A stretch of DNA of 64,000 nucleotides, from assembly GCA_040753915.1 (NCBI GenBank), contig JBFMDN010000021.1, forward strand, positions 25,233 to 89,232, given 5' to 3'. Below, piece by piece: positions 27,533 to 36,528 of this stretch (its first letter is position 1; each line of letters starts with the position of its first letter). Source of the DNA: JBFMDN01 sp040753915 (GTDB taxonomy: Bacteria; Desulfobacterota; Desulfomonilia; Desulfomonilales; Desulfomonilaceae). A model generated the notes under the pieces. The model saw nothing but the letters and a program-made list of their open reading frames with translations, was not told the origin of the DNA and did not search any database. The translations under genes and the position numbers were made by a program.

Positions 27533-27691
27533 GTGAGACCGAACAGACCCAGATTCAGGGTTAAATCACGACTAGAGAGGGTGAAACGCCGCAGACGCGT
27601 CGTCGAATTCATGGCCGGCCTTGCTCCTGACAGTCCACACTTCATGCCGAGAGTGAACCGGCACAAATCCAACGATGCCCCACGATCGTGA
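27533..27691 (+). CDS. Candidate small Arg-rich protein
   Basis: GTG 27533 has AAAAGGGG about 6 nt upstream and opens a 52-codon frame ending TGA 27691. The peptide is strongly basic: 16 of its first 40 residues are Arg/Lys, with the run VKRRRRVVEF. It begins 14 nt after the preceding gene and ends 38 nt before the DprA-like fusion. Such composition fits a nucleic-acid-binding peptide, but chance cannot be excluded. Confidence 0.35.
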   Translation: MRPNRPRFRVKSRLERVKRRRRVVEFMAGLAPDSPHFMPRVNRHKSNDAPRS

Positions 27692-27729
27692 GGAAGTGGT
27701 GCCACGTGCGGACAGCATGAACTTCTCCC

Positions 27730-29349
27730 ATGCGAACCGGCCTGGAAGGTGTGACCACTGATTCTTTGCCCGCAGCGCTGTTCGCGGCAGCGATTCTTGC
27801 CGACTGCCATGACCTAGGGTTCTTGCGGCGTTCTCGGATCCTGGCCCGCATTGGCACGTGCGATGTCAGCCAAGACGTCAACATCGTGGACTACGTTCTT
27901 GAGGCGGCCCGGACGTGCCGAATTCCTTGTTCGATGAATCGGTTGCCGTGGACCTCCCGGCTGCGCAAGGCGAGGAAGATCGCGCGGAAGTGGGCGGATG
28001 CTGGCGTACGGGTGATGGCTCTTCACGAAGTGATCACCAATGGCCGTGATGAGCCTCTTCTTCCGGAGGTTCTCTTCGCGTGGGGAAATGCCGGGCCCTT
28101 AGAGTACCCCAGGGCGGCGGTACTCCAATCTCGCCGGAAGCGAGAGGTGCACCCGCACGATGACTGGGTTAGAACGATCAAGCGTTTCGTCGATCATGCC
28201 TGTGTACGCGGCTTCGCAATAATCACCAGCAATGCGCCTTTGACGTATTCTCTCGTGTGTCGACGCGCCCGGGGCTCACCGGTCGTGGTAGTATGCGACG
28301 AGGTTCTCCCGTTTCTCTTGAGCCAGAAAAAGGTATCTCAGTTCCTCGACACGTACGCAGACCTGTTCGACCTGAATCTTACCCTCTTTCTCTCTCCTTT
28401 CTCTCCGGGAGATCTGCCCTCGCGACCGCAGCGGATGGCTCTGAGGGATAGTCTTGTCGCCCGTTTCGCCTCGGTGATTTACGCAGGAGAGGTGCGGAAG
28501 GGGGGCAACATGGAGCGCGTTCTCAAAGCAGCCTACAAACGCGGAGCTCCCGTGTTGGGAATAGACGCAGGCACGCCCGATCACAGAATAACGAGATTGG
28601 ATCTCTTCGAAGACAGGGAGAACCGTTTCGTGCGCTCGAAGACGCATGTTTCGGCCAGACGGCCTTCTTCGGTGAAGGCATGCGCCGGAGCAAACTGTTC
28701 ACGAGCTTTCGCTGCTCTTGCATGCGAGAAATCCATTCCCAGAGCCAGGCTTGACACCGGCTCGTACCTGATCCACTACACCCGTCGGTGTCCGGGACCT
28801 TGGCCGGGACAAACTTTGGGGGAATACTGTCAAACGCTTATCGACGGCACTGAAGATGCCGCGCACACCGCGTTTGACACGTTGAACCGGATTATGACCG
28901 AGCGCCGCGTCCGGGCAAGTGCACGGCTAATCCGCGGAGCGCTCCCCGTGGTGTCTTTCACTGAATGCCCGCCGGAGGACCTCAAGAGCGTGATAGCGTG
29001 GCGAAAGGGCCTTACAAGATGGACTTTTGAGCCGTACGGGGTGGCGGTGAAGAAGGAGGTGCTTACCGCTCTCGGGGCACGTCCGGTCTTGTACGGGAAC
29101 GAGCTATGCTTTCGATCGCTTTCCGAAGAGGAAAGGTACCTATTTCAGCTCACAAAGCTTGGAAACAGAGACTGGAAGTTGGAGAAGGAATGGAGATTGC
29201 CCAATGATCTTGATCTCACCCTTGTTTCCCGGTCTGACATGATAGTGGCACTGCCGACAAGGGAAGAAGCTATTTTCGTTGCGAATCGCTACGATGTTCC
29301 GGTAACATGGCCCGAGCTTTCCCTGGACCTCCGGCGACCGGTCTCCTAG
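27730..29349 (+). CDS. DprA-like Rossmann (SLOG-type) domain fused to an uncharacterised C-terminal domain
   Basis: 539 residues. Residues about 90-285 follow the DprA/Smf pattern: WADAGVRVMALHE, PEVLFAWGNAGPL, AIITSNAP, a PPG-like SPFSPGDLPSRPQRMALRDSL, and VIYAGEVRKGGNMERVLKAA (equivalent to the DprA segment with RSGSL). A Cys-containing linker (about 318-332) leads to a C-terminal domain (345-539) with IHYTRRCPGPWPGQ, VVSFTECP, FEPYGVAV, RPVLYGNE and DWKLEKEWRL. That last pattern resembles DUF2971-like effectors; the resemblance is from memory only. ATG 27730 is the first possible start but has no clear Shine-Dalgarno; GTG 27751 is an option. Confidence 0.65.
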   Translation: MRTGLEGVTTDSLPAALFAAAILADCHDLGFLRRSRILARIGTCDVSQDVNIVDYVLEAARTCRIPCSMNRLPWTSRLRKARKIARKWADAGVRVMALHEVITNGRDEPLLPEVLFAWGNAGPLEYPRAAVLQSRRKREVHPHDDWVRTIKRFVDHACVRGFAIITSNAPLTYSLVCRRARGSPVVVVCDEVLPFLLSQKKVSQFLDTYADLFDLNLTLFLSPFSPGDLPSRPQRMALRDSLVARFASVIYAGEVRKGGNMERVLKAAYKRGAPVLGIDAGTPDHRITRLDLFEDRENRFVRSKTHVSARRPSSVKACAGANCSRAFAALACEKSIPRARLDTGSYLIHYTRRCPGPWPGQTLGEYCQTLIDGTEDAAHTAFDTLNRIMTERRVRASARLIRGALPVVSFTECPPEDLKSVIAWRKGLTRWTFEPYGVAVKKEVLTALGARPVLYGNELCFRSLSEEERYLFQLTKLGNRDWKLEKEWRLPNDLDLTLVSRSDMIVALPTREEAIFVANRYDVPVTWPELSLDLRRPVS

Positions 29350-29477
29350 GTTTTTCGTAAAGATCCGCGGCGGGCCCGGCTTTTTTTCTTGGCGGCTTTG
29401 GCACGTTTGTGCAACACTCTCACTCTATGCCGTTGTCGGAGACCGATTCGAACGAATCGCAAATCAGTGGAAAACAT
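29346..29477 (-). CDS. Possible tiny Lys/Arg-rich protein
   Basis: A 43-codon frame ends in RAKAAKKKSRARRGSLRKT, a basic tail of a type seen in small ribosome- or nucleic-acid-associated proteins. No good ribosome binding site precedes ATG 29477, and it overlaps the stop of the preceding plus-strand gene by a few bases. A shorter 25-codon version from an internal GTG is possible. Low certainty. Confidence 0.22.
   Translation of the reverse strand: MFSTDLRFVRIGLRQRHRVRVLHKRAKAAKKKSRARRGSLRKT
29444..29459. promoter_or_regulatory. Operator-like palindrome upstream of cysK
   Basis: CGATTCG (29444-29450) and CGAATCG (29453-29459) are perfect 7-bp arms around AA, about 100 nt upstream of the cysK start. 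No promoter hexamers are clear. It is not part of a tRNA. Confidence 0.4.
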
Positions 29478-29556
29478 ATGAGTGATTGACTGGTCGCAGG
29501 ATGCGTTTATGCAGAAGAGGCCCGAGGACACCAGAACCTAAGCGAGGCAAGGGAGG

Positions 29557-30516
29557 ATGGACTTGTATTTTTCCAATAATGCTGAATCAGTAGGACGAAC
29601 GCCCCTGGTGCGACTGAACAGAGTATGTGGTCCCACCGAGGCGCTTGTCCTGGCAAAGGTTGAAGGCCGCAACCCGGCGTTCTCCGTCAAAGACCGGATC
29701 GGGGTCTCCATGATCCGAGATGCGGAAGAAAAAGGATTGGTCAGGCCGGGTGTGGAAATCATCGAACCTACTAGTGGAAACACCGGAATCGCGCTCGCTT
29801 TCGTGTGCGCCCAGAAGGGCTACTCGCTCACACTTACCATGCCGGAAACCATGAGCATCGAACGACGAAAGGTGCTCAGAATGTTCGGTGCCAACCTCGT
29901 CCTCACCGACGGAGCCAAGGGAATGAGGGGCGCTGTGCAGGCGGCAGAAGACATCATGGCTTCCGATCCCGAGAGATACTTCATGCCCCAGCAGTTTATG
30001 AACCCTGCGAACGTCCAGGCCCATGAAGAGACCACGGGCCCCGAGATCTGGGATGGCACGCAAGGGACAGTGGACATATTTGTGTCCGGAGTAGGTACGG
30101 GTGGCACAGTCACGGGCGTCTCTAACTACATCAAGAATAGAAAAGGGAAGAAGATCCGCACCGTCGCCGTAGAACCTGCCGAGAGTCCAGTAATCTCACA
30201 AACGCTCCACGGCCAGACGCCCATCCCCGGCCCTCACAAAATCCAGGGGATTGGAGCTGGCTTCATACCGGATATTCTCGATCTCAGCACAATCGATGAG
30301 GTCCAACTGGTATCGAGTGATGAAGCAGTGGAATACGGACGCCGGCTGGCAAGGGAGGAAGGTCTCCTGTGCGGTATTTCATCCGGTGCGGCGGTATGCG
30401 CTGCAGCGAGACTGGCGCAGCGGCTGGAGAACCGTACGAAAGTGATCGTGGTGGTGCTGCCGAGCGCAGGTGAACGATATCTGAGCTCGGCGCTGTTTGC
30501 CGGTTTGGAAGAGTGA
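29557..30516 (+). CDS. cysK: Cysteine synthase A (O-acetylserine sulfhydrylase)
   Basis: PLP enzyme making cysteine from O-acetylserine and sulfide. The PLP lysine lies in FSVKDRIG (about 45), the substrate loop is PTSGNTGIALA, the phosphate loop GVGTGGTVTG, and the C-terminal GISSGAAVCAA and LPSAGERYLSS are typical of CysK. Length 319 is normal. ATG 29557 is immediately behind GGGAGG (zero spacing), so TTG 29563 with 6-nt spacing may be the true start. The HIT gene follows after 49 nt. Confidence 0.93.
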   Translation: MDLYFSNNAESVGRTPLVRLNRVCGPTEALVLAKVEGRNPAFSVKDRIGVSMIRDAEEKGLVRPGVEIIEPTSGNTGIALAFVCAQKGYSLTLTMPETMSIERRKVLRMFGANLVLTDGAKGMRGAVQAAEDIMASDPERYFMPQQFMNPANVQAHEETTGPEIWDGTQGTVDIFVSGVGTGGTVTGVSNYIKNRKGKKIRTVAVEPAESPVISQTLHGQTPIPGPHKIQGIGAGFIPDILDLSTIDEVQLVSSDEAVEYGRRLAREEGLLCGISSGAAVCAAARLAQRLENRTKVIVVVLPSAGERYLSSALFAGLEE

Positions 30517-30565
30517 CAACAGACTTTGAGTCGGATTTCTAAGACCCAGAGTGAGAGGATGGCAC

Positions 30566-30988
30566 ATGACAACGAGAGATGACTGCGTTTTCTGCAAGAT
30601 AGTTGCTGGCCAGATTCCGTGTACAAAAGTTTATGAGGATGAGAGGGTGCTCGCGTTCATGGATATCGCACCGCTCAACAAAGGCCATTTTCTCGTAATT
30701 CCCAAAGAGCATGTGGAGACCATCGCAGAGATAGATCCGGGGTTGTACGGCCACATGGCCACAGTCCTGTGTCGTATCGCCAAAGCAGTCCAGGCAGCAG
30801 TGAAGCCGGACGGAATGAACATCATGCAGCTCAACGGAAAGGCTGGCAACCAGGTGGTTCCCCATGTTCACATGCACCTCGTTCCTCGCCTGGAAAACGA
30901 TGGTCTCACGATCTGCGCTTGGGAGCCGGTCATGGGAGAAAAAGAGGAGATTCTTGCTACCGCAGAGACGATCAGGAAGCACCTGTAG
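30566..30988 (+). CDS. HIT-family nucleotide-binding protein
   Basis: 140 residues of the HINT/HIT superfamily. The N-terminal CVFCKIVAGQIP and the His-triad HVHMHLVPR are canonical; such proteins hydrolyse nucleoside phosphoramidates or dinucleotide phosphates. ATG 30566 has GAGG 7 nt upstream; the GTG five codons earlier does not. It is probably co-transcribed with cysK. Confidence 0.9.
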   Translation: MTTRDDCVFCKIVAGQIPCTKVYEDERVLAFMDIAPLNKGHFLVIPKEHVETIAEIDPGLYGHMATVLCRIAKAVQAAVKPDGMNIMQLNGKAGNQVVPHVHMHLVPRLENDGLTICAWEPVMGEKEEILATAETIRKHL

Positions 30989-31120
30989 CCCTTCGCCCGT
31001 TCTTCCGCTCGAAATCGAACATCCTTTTACGGCTCCGCTCTACGGTCACTGCCGTGACCTTTGTAGGGGGTGGGGGTTGGTGATCCTAAGAACTATAGGA
31101 GACCATTCTCTTCTGAAGTC

Positions 31121-32683
31121 ATGACTGATCCTCGGAACGATTTCCCTGGTGCAGAAAGCGGATTCAAGCCGAAGTCCCAGAAAGATTTCCTGAATTATTT
31201 TGGCAAGGATCGCTGGATCCACGCGTGGCTGGCGGAAAAGCGCACTCGGCTTATTTCTGCTGTGGTCCCCCCCCTTCGTCGTCTCGGGCTGGTTCCTGAC
31301 ACGATTTCCTATCTGGGAATCGCTCTTCTTGCCGGCGTGGTCATGTTTTTTGTTCGCCAACCGCTGGTGGCTGTCCTGTTCCTAGTTGGCCACATCATTG
31401 CCGACGGCGTGGACGGGGCGTACGCACGTCACACAAAAAAAGCATCCCAGTCAGGTGCGTTCACCGATCTTGTCTGCGATCAGCTCGGCATGGTTGTGGT
31501 CTCCATGATGGCCATCTTTCACCACTTTGTACCGCCTCTCTTGGGGACGGTGTACATCAGCCTGTATCTCATCGTCGTCGTCTTCGGCGTGCTTATTAAC
31601 GTTCTCGGACTTGGGAGCAGGATCACTATCACGAGCAAGTATTTCCTCTACGCGGTGTATGGGATTTGGGCAGCTTGGGGCGTAAACTACTTTTCAGCCC
31701 TCATGTACTTCTTTTCCACCGTAATGGCCTTTGAGGTGGTCGTCGGGTACCTCAGGTTGAAACGGGGAATTCGGAAGAAGTATGACGCAGAAGTCCGATT
31801 CTCCGACAAAGACCAGTATTCATCACGCCTGAATTACGCGTTGAACGTGGCGGTACCTGCCGGTGCGTTCCTCCTGATAATCGTAGGAGCGAACATTGTG
31901 CCCATCCGTGCCATGCTCGACAGGCCTTCAATAAAGGTGCACTGGCAGCAAGGACCTGTGATCAGCTCCGCTGAAGAGAATCTACTTATCCTGGGGCTGG
32001 CCAATTACGGGGATACCCTGCTGGTGCTGCTTCAAGGAGAAAGAGCCCCCATCCTCTTCCAAGTCGATCCGGCGCTCGGAACGCTCGGCAGATCATTCGT
32101 GTTCCCGGGCTATCTTGATCCTGCGTTTCCCGTCCTCTTCGTGGACAAGAACCAGTTGTTGGTAGCGGATCGCTCTACCCGGCTGTTCATGGGGATAGAC
32201 ATCGAGGAATCCTTCCACTCGCGACGCGCAGTGATCGTGCTGACCCTTCCACTCCAGCACCTTGCGATCACTGCCGCGGGATCCGGGTCTTGGAAAGATC
32301 GTCACGTATGGCTCATCGCGAACTACCTCTACACGCGTAAGACGTACGTGGTCGATCCCGGCCTGGCTTACAAGAGAGGGTCGGTTCTCGATGGCGAGGT
32401 GGCATCCTATACCAACGGTGGTTTCCCTTCTGGACTGACAGTGGTCGATAATCTCGTATTCGAATTCAACAAGAGTCCTCTCCGAGCTCTCATATATATG
32501 GCTTCTCTGAAAACCCTTTTGGAGGGAGTTGATTTGCTCGAAGCAAGCAAGGCAGCTTTCTCTCCCCCCGTCCCTAGCGCCGTAGGACCTGTAAGACTGG
32601 GAGAAGACCTCGTCATGTTAGGACCCGATCGCCGGATCTATCGGTTGCCACTCCGGGCGGTGACGGGAAGGGCAATCCCCTGA
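31121..32683 (+). CDS. CDP-alcohol phosphatidyltransferase with a long C-terminal extension
   Basis: Residues about 50-225 form a membrane CDP-alcohol phosphotransferase domain. The complete motif DG-x2-AR-x8-G-x3-D-x3-D is present (Asp98, Gly99, Ala102, Arg103, Gly112, Asp116, Asp120). Another hydrophobic segment near 255-275 leads to a further 250 residues of beta-rich soluble character that I do not recognise. Typical family members are about 200 residues, so this is a fusion. The alcohol acceptor is unknown. The start is uncertain: ATG 31121 has a weak Shine-Dalgarno, and GTG 31070 is in frame. Confidence 0.78.
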   Translation: MTDPRNDFPGAESGFKPKSQKDFLNYFGKDRWIHAWLAEKRTRLISAVVPPLRRLGLVPDTISYLGIALLAGVVMFFVRQPLVAVLFLVGHIIADGVDGAYARHTKKASQSGAFTDLVCDQLGMVVVSMMAIFHHFVPPLLGTVYISLYLIVVVFGVLINVLGLGSRITITSKYFLYAVYGIWAAWGVNYFSALMYFFSTVMAFEVVVGYLRLKRGIRKKYDAEVRFSDKDQYSSRLNYALNVAVPAGAFLLIIVGANIVPIRAMLDRPSIKVHWQQGPVISSAEENLLILGLANYGDTLLVLLQGERAPILFQVDPALGTLGRSFVFPGYLDPAFPVLFVDKNQLLVADRSTRLFMGIDIEESFHSRRAVIVLTLPLQHLAITAAGSGSWKDRHVWLIANYLYTRKTYVVDPGLAYKRGSVLDGEVASYTNGGFPSGLTVVDNLVFEFNKSPLRALIYMASLKTLLEGVDLLEASKAAFSPPVPSAVGPVRLGEDLVMLGPDRRIYRLPLRAVTGRAIP

Positions 32684-32835
32684 AGATTCTCGAATGGTCC
32701 TCGAAGCAAGAACTTGCATACTCTACTGGCCTTGCACGGCTGCCAGTTCCACTCTATTATCGTGAGTGGGGAGTGGCTCGACCGCAACTCACTTGTTTTC
32801 TGCGAAGACGGACGACCCTTGAGGGTGGTAGGTGA

Positions 32836-34635
32836 ATGAACCATATCCGAAATTTCTCCATCATAGCTCACATCGATCACGGCAAGTCGACACTTGCCGA
32901 TCGACTTCTCCAGATCACCGGCACGGTAGGTGCTCACGCGTTCAGAGACCAGATGCTCGACACCATGGACATCGAAAGAGAACGTGGAATAACGATAAAG
33001 AGCCAGAGCGTCGCTCTCCCGTACCGGGCCCAAGATGGGAAAGACTATGTCCTCAACCTGATCGATACACCCGGACATGCCGACTTTTCTTACGAAGTAT
33101 CCCGCGCCCTGGTTGCGTGCGAAGGTGCACTCCTGGTGATCGACGCGTGCCAAGGAACTCAGGCTCAAACGTTGGCAAATTTCTACATGGCTTTGGAACA
33201 GGATCTGGAAGTCATACCCATAATTAACAAGATTGATCTCCCTTCCGCTGATGTCGAACGGGTGAAGACACAAATAGCGAAGGATCTCGGATTAGATCCC
33301 GACACTGCAGTCGCAATTTCGGCCAAAGAGGGGATCGGGATCGAAGAAGTGCTCGAGTCGATTGTGGCGAGAGTTCCTCCTCCAAGGGGTGACACCCGCG
33401 AGCCTCTGAAGGCCCTGATATTTGATTCCCATTGGGATCCGTACAGAGGAACCATTGTACACTTGCGGGTCTTCGACGGTGAGGTCAAGGCAGGAGACAT
33501 GATCCGCCTTTGGTCTACGCAGGCAACATACAGGGTAGAAGAAACGGGAATCTTCCAGATAGAGCGTCAACCGCGGCCCGTGCTCCGCGCCGGGGAAGTG
33601 GGATATATCATCGCCGGGATCAAGACCGTGAGAGACACCCGCATCGGCGACACGGTGACGCATGAATCCAGGCCTTGTGCGGCACCGCTCAAGGGATTCC
33701 AGCACGTCAAGCCCGTGGTCTTTTCTTCTTTCTATCCCATATCCTCTGACGATTATGAAGATCTTTCCCAGGCCCTGGAAAAACTCCATCTCAATGACGC
33801 TGCTCTCACGTTTGAGAAAGACCATTCCAATGCGCTGGGCCACGGGTTCCGATGTGGATTCCTGGGCCTTCTTCACCTCGAGGTGGTACAAGAGCGTCTC
33901 GAACGGGAATTCGATCTCTCTCTCATCTTGACTGCTCCCTCGGTGCAGTACGTCCTCGTTCTGAAGGACGGCACGGAAATGATGATCGATAATCCTGCGA
34001 AGTACCCCGATCCAGTGTCCATCGAGAAAGCCAAGGAGCCTTTCATCCGGGCTTCAATTATAGTGCCTGACCAGTACCTGGGGGCTGTAATAAGCCTGTG
34101 TATCGATCGGCGCGGGGTCCAGAGGGACCTCAATTATCTGGATGCCACACGGGTGGAGCTCATTTTCGACTTGCCTCTCGCTGAAGTGCTTTTCGATTTT
34201 TACGACAGGCTTAAATCTATCTCTCGGGGATACGCATCGTTCGATTACGATTTTCTCGAATATCGCCCCACCGATCTATCAAAGGTGGATATTCTCGTAG
34301 CGGGTGAAAAGGTAGACGCCCTTTCCATGCTGGTTCATAGGGATCGCGCGTATCAACGTGCACGTCGCGCATGCGAAAAGCTCAAAGACGAGATCCCGCG
34401 GCAACTATTCAAGGTGGCGATTCAGGGAGCGATTGGGGGCAAGATCATAGCGCGCGAGACCATATCTCCTCTGAGGAAAGACGTAACTGCAAAGTGCTAT
34501 GGTGGTGATATCACCAGAAAAAAGAAGCTACTGGAAAAACAGAAGGAAGGCAAGAAACGGATGAAACAAGTTGGCGGCGTAGTAATCCCCCAGTCCGCAT
34601 TTCTCGCTGTGTTGAAATCAGATGAAGGGGAATAA
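32836..34635 (+). CDS. lepA: Elongation factor 4 (LepA)
   Basis: Ribosome-associated GTPase. The G1 motif AHIDHGKST, the G2 region RERGITIKSQ, G3 DTPGHADF and G4 NKIDLPSAD are all intact. The 599-residue length and C-terminal LepA domain (KQKEGKKRMKQVG) fit the family. A GGTAGGTGA precedes the ATG. It converges on a small membrane-protein gene 14 nt later. Confidence 0.96.
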   Translation: MNHIRNFSIIAHIDHGKSTLADRLLQITGTVGAHAFRDQMLDTMDIERERGITIKSQSVALPYRAQDGKDYVLNLIDTPGHADFSYEVSRALVACEGALLVIDACQGTQAQTLANFYMALEQDLEVIPIINKIDLPSADVERVKTQIAKDLGLDPDTAVAISAKEGIGIEEVLESIVARVPPPRGDTREPLKALIFDSHWDPYRGTIVHLRVFDGEVKAGDMIRLWSTQATYRVEETGIFQIERQPRPVLRAGEVGYIIAGIKTVRDTRIGDTVTHESRPCAAPLKGFQHVKPVVFSSFYPISSDDYEDLSQALEKLHLNDAALTFEKDHSNALGHGFRCGFLGLLHLEVVQERLEREFDLSLILTAPSVQYVLVLKDGTEMMIDNPAKYPDPVSIEKAKEPFIRASIIVPDQYLGAVISLCIDRRGVQRDLNYLDATRVELIFDLPLAEVLFDFYDRLKSISRGYASFDYDFLEYRPTDLSKVDILVAGEKVDALSMLVHRDRAYQRARRACEKLKDEIPRQLFKVAIQGAIGGKIIARETISPLRKDVTAKCYGGDITRKKKLLEKQKEGKKRMKQVGGVVIPQSAFLAVLKSDEGE

Positions 34636-34649
34636 GTCGCCGTAAGGGA

Positions 34650-34811
34650 TCACCACAGCCACCGTACCACGAGGCTCACGAGGATTATGAGCACAGCGGC
34701 GAAGACCAGATATGGGGCAGCGCTGACCTCCTCGAGGTCTTTCTGTTCCGTCCTACGCGAAGCGCATCCGCCGGCCTGACTGCACGCGCTGCATTCGCGT
34801 TCCGTTGTCAT
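34650..34811 (-). CDS. Small single-span membrane protein with Cys motif
   Basis: 53 residues. The N-terminal third has CSACSQAGGC, which could bind a metal or cluster, and the C-terminal third is one membrane helix (PYLVFAAVLIILVSLVV). ATG 34811 is preceded by GGAGG at 7 nt. Function unknown. Between it and the CDF gene start region, 34812-35079 holds nothing else I can support. Confidence 0.65.
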   Translation of the reverse strand: MTTERECSACSQAGGCASRRTEQKDLEEVSAAPYLVFAAVLIILVSLVVRWLW

Positions 34812-35079
34812 GATTTTGCCTCCGTCGTACAAGTTTTTGGCTCTATATTTATAATACCGGCTCTTGGAGACAACGGCAAGAGGTACAAATTGGGATGGGA
34901 AGGGAGAAAAGCATCTTCAAGAGGTTGAATTATTGGCAGCTCGGTCGTTTGTGCAAAGGGGAGAATGGGCTGGAATCCGCCGAAGCGCGTGATTGCTCCC
35001 CATCAACCTCAAACCCTCCAGCAGGGTGAGAAGCGTTCCGCAGACCGCTCTTTCGGATCGGGAATGGACCGTGACTTGA

Positions 35080-36309
35080 TTATATGGTGTCAGTCCGGTG
35101 TGACTGCTCGAGTTCCGCCATGAGCTGCTCCACCGTATCGGCACCTGTGGGCAATGCGTCTACGTGTAGAGCCTCCAGAGCGTATTTCGCTCCTTTACCC
35201 TCGAGGTCCGCACGGGTTCGCACCTGGTGGACACCCAGCTCGGCCAGGAGCTCAGCGGCCCTGACCCCCCTTTTTCTCTCCAAGTGCGTGAAAGGGTTCT
35301 TGAGAATCCGCTCTAAGCTGGCGGTTCCTTCCTCGACGTTCTTACGAATCAGGACAAAATAAGGAGCACTTCCAAAGTGATCGGATAGTCGCGACCGCAT
35401 TGAAGGCGGCTGCTCATCATCTGCGTCGAGAGGACTGGCCACCAGCAAGGATTCCCGTTTCTCGGGCTCATAATGTATCAAGATCCTGTCGATATCCGGC
35501 CACCTGTCGAGGATTTCCTCTTCCAGCTCCGATGTTACCCCGTGAGCCTCGCGAAGAAGTCTGACGTCCATGGTAACTGCTATTTCCACGAACTTGTACC
35601 GACCCGAGCTTCGGCCGCCAACTGAAATGACATCTTTGACGTTTGGATGTCCCTCCAGCACTTTCCTGATGCCGTCCAGGGTGGGAAAATCCAGGGTGGC
35701 TTCGAGTAAGACTTTCACGGAGTCAACGAGGATCCGAAATCCTATTTTGGCCACGAGCCCGGCAACAATGACGGCGGCGTATCGATCGAGATGATAACCG
35801 AAGAACGACCCCAGGACGCCCACCAGAATCACCACGGTTGACAGGATGTCTGTGGTGACGTGCTTTGCGTCTGCGACAAGGCTGGGGGACCCAACCTCGA
35901 TACCGACCTTGAGCTCGTACCTCGAGAAAAGGAAGGCTACCACGATGATAAGGACTATGCCTGCCACCACAACAGGCAAGTTCTCTATCCGATACGCCTC
36001 GTGACCGGTTACAGCTTCCCTGGCTATCTCGTATGCGGCAAAAAAGATGAACAGGGAGGAAAGAAGGGCAACGAGGTTCTCCACCTTGTAGAGACCTTCA
36101 GGAAAGGTCTTGGTCTTCCGATCTGCTATGAGTATGCCTAAGAAGACGGTGAGAGCAGAAATCACATCTGCAAGGGAGTGGACAGCATCTGCTTTGAGTG
36201 CAAGACTCCCCGACGCCACCCCCAGGCCGTACTTTGTCGCAGACAATACCCCATTTAGTAGGCACGAATAAAACGCGACGCGGGAGTAGCCCCGAGTTCT
36301 GTGATTCAC
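35080..36309 (-). CDS. CDF metal-cation exporter fused to a NifX/NifB-like domain
   Basis: 409 residues. The N-terminal part is a cation diffusion facilitator with six membrane helices; the HxxxD-type metal site is in ADAVHSLADV and the later ADAKHVTTD, followed by the cytoplasmic metallochaperone-like domain. The last 110 residues (DHFGSAPYFVLI ... GVRAAELLAELGVHQV) resemble the NifX/dinitrogenase-cofactor domain (PF02579 type). GTG 36309 is chosen because it begins one base after the upstream zinc-ribbon stop (TAATGTG), so translation is probably coupled. An in-frame start at 36432 would overlap that gene. Confidence 0.85.
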   Translation of the reverse strand: MNHRTRGYSRVAFYSCLLNGVLSATKYGLGVASGSLALKADAVHSLADVISALTVFLGILIADRKTKTFPEGLYKVENLVALLSSLFIFFAAYEIAREAVTGHEAYRIENLPVVVAGIVLIIVVAFLFSRYELKVGIEVGSPSLVADAKHVTTDILSTVVILVGVLGSFFGYHLDRYAAVIVAGLVAKIGFRILVDSVKVLLEATLDFPTLDGIRKVLEGHPNVKDVISVGGRSSGRYKFVEIAVTMDVRLLREAHGVTSELEEEILDRWPDIDRILIHYEPEKRESLLVASPLDADDEQPPSMRSRLSDHFGSAPYFVLIRKNVEEGTASLERILKNPFTHLERKRGVRAAELLAELGVHQVRTRADLEGKGAKYALEALHVDALPTGADTVEQLMAELEQSHRTDTI

Positions 36310-36310
36310 A

Positions 36311-36499
36311 TTATTCTCGTCCCGAGGCCGGCCTTCGATGTCTCCTCCTTCTCCACGGCGGTGTTTCTTCCGGGTTACTCCTAAAAATCCTCGTGCTGCC
36401 ACATTTCGGGCAGACGAGCTGTCTTCCTCCACCGAAGGGAACCTCCCATCGATGGTCGCATTTCACACAATGAAACTTCCGATTTCGGGCCTCTGGCAT
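36311..36499 (-). CDS. Small zinc-ribbon protein
   Basis: 62 residues with two CxxC knuckles (CVKC and CPKC, 16 residues between them) and a strongly Arg-rich tail (PWRRRRHRRPASGR). It probably binds zinc and perhaps nucleic acid. ATG 36499 has GGAG 11 nt upstream. Alternatively TTG 36532 starts inside the TTGA overlap with the kinase stop and adds 11 residues. It lies between the kinase and CDF genes in one transcript. Confidence 0.7.
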   Translation of the reverse strand: MPEARNRKFHCVKCDHRWEVPFGGGRQLVCPKCGSTRIFRSNPEETPPWRRRRHRRPASGRE

Positions 36500-36528
36500 A
36501 GCCCGGTTATCTCCATGATAGACGGGAT

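Noticed and set aside
29444..29459. GATTCGAAC segment as part of a minus-strand tRNA
   Set aside because: No acceptor stem or anticodon arm around it; it is a simple palindrome.
32638..33273. 211-codon frame antisense to the start of lepA
   Set aside because: Lies opposite intact lepA coding sequence and shows no domain; a shadow frame.
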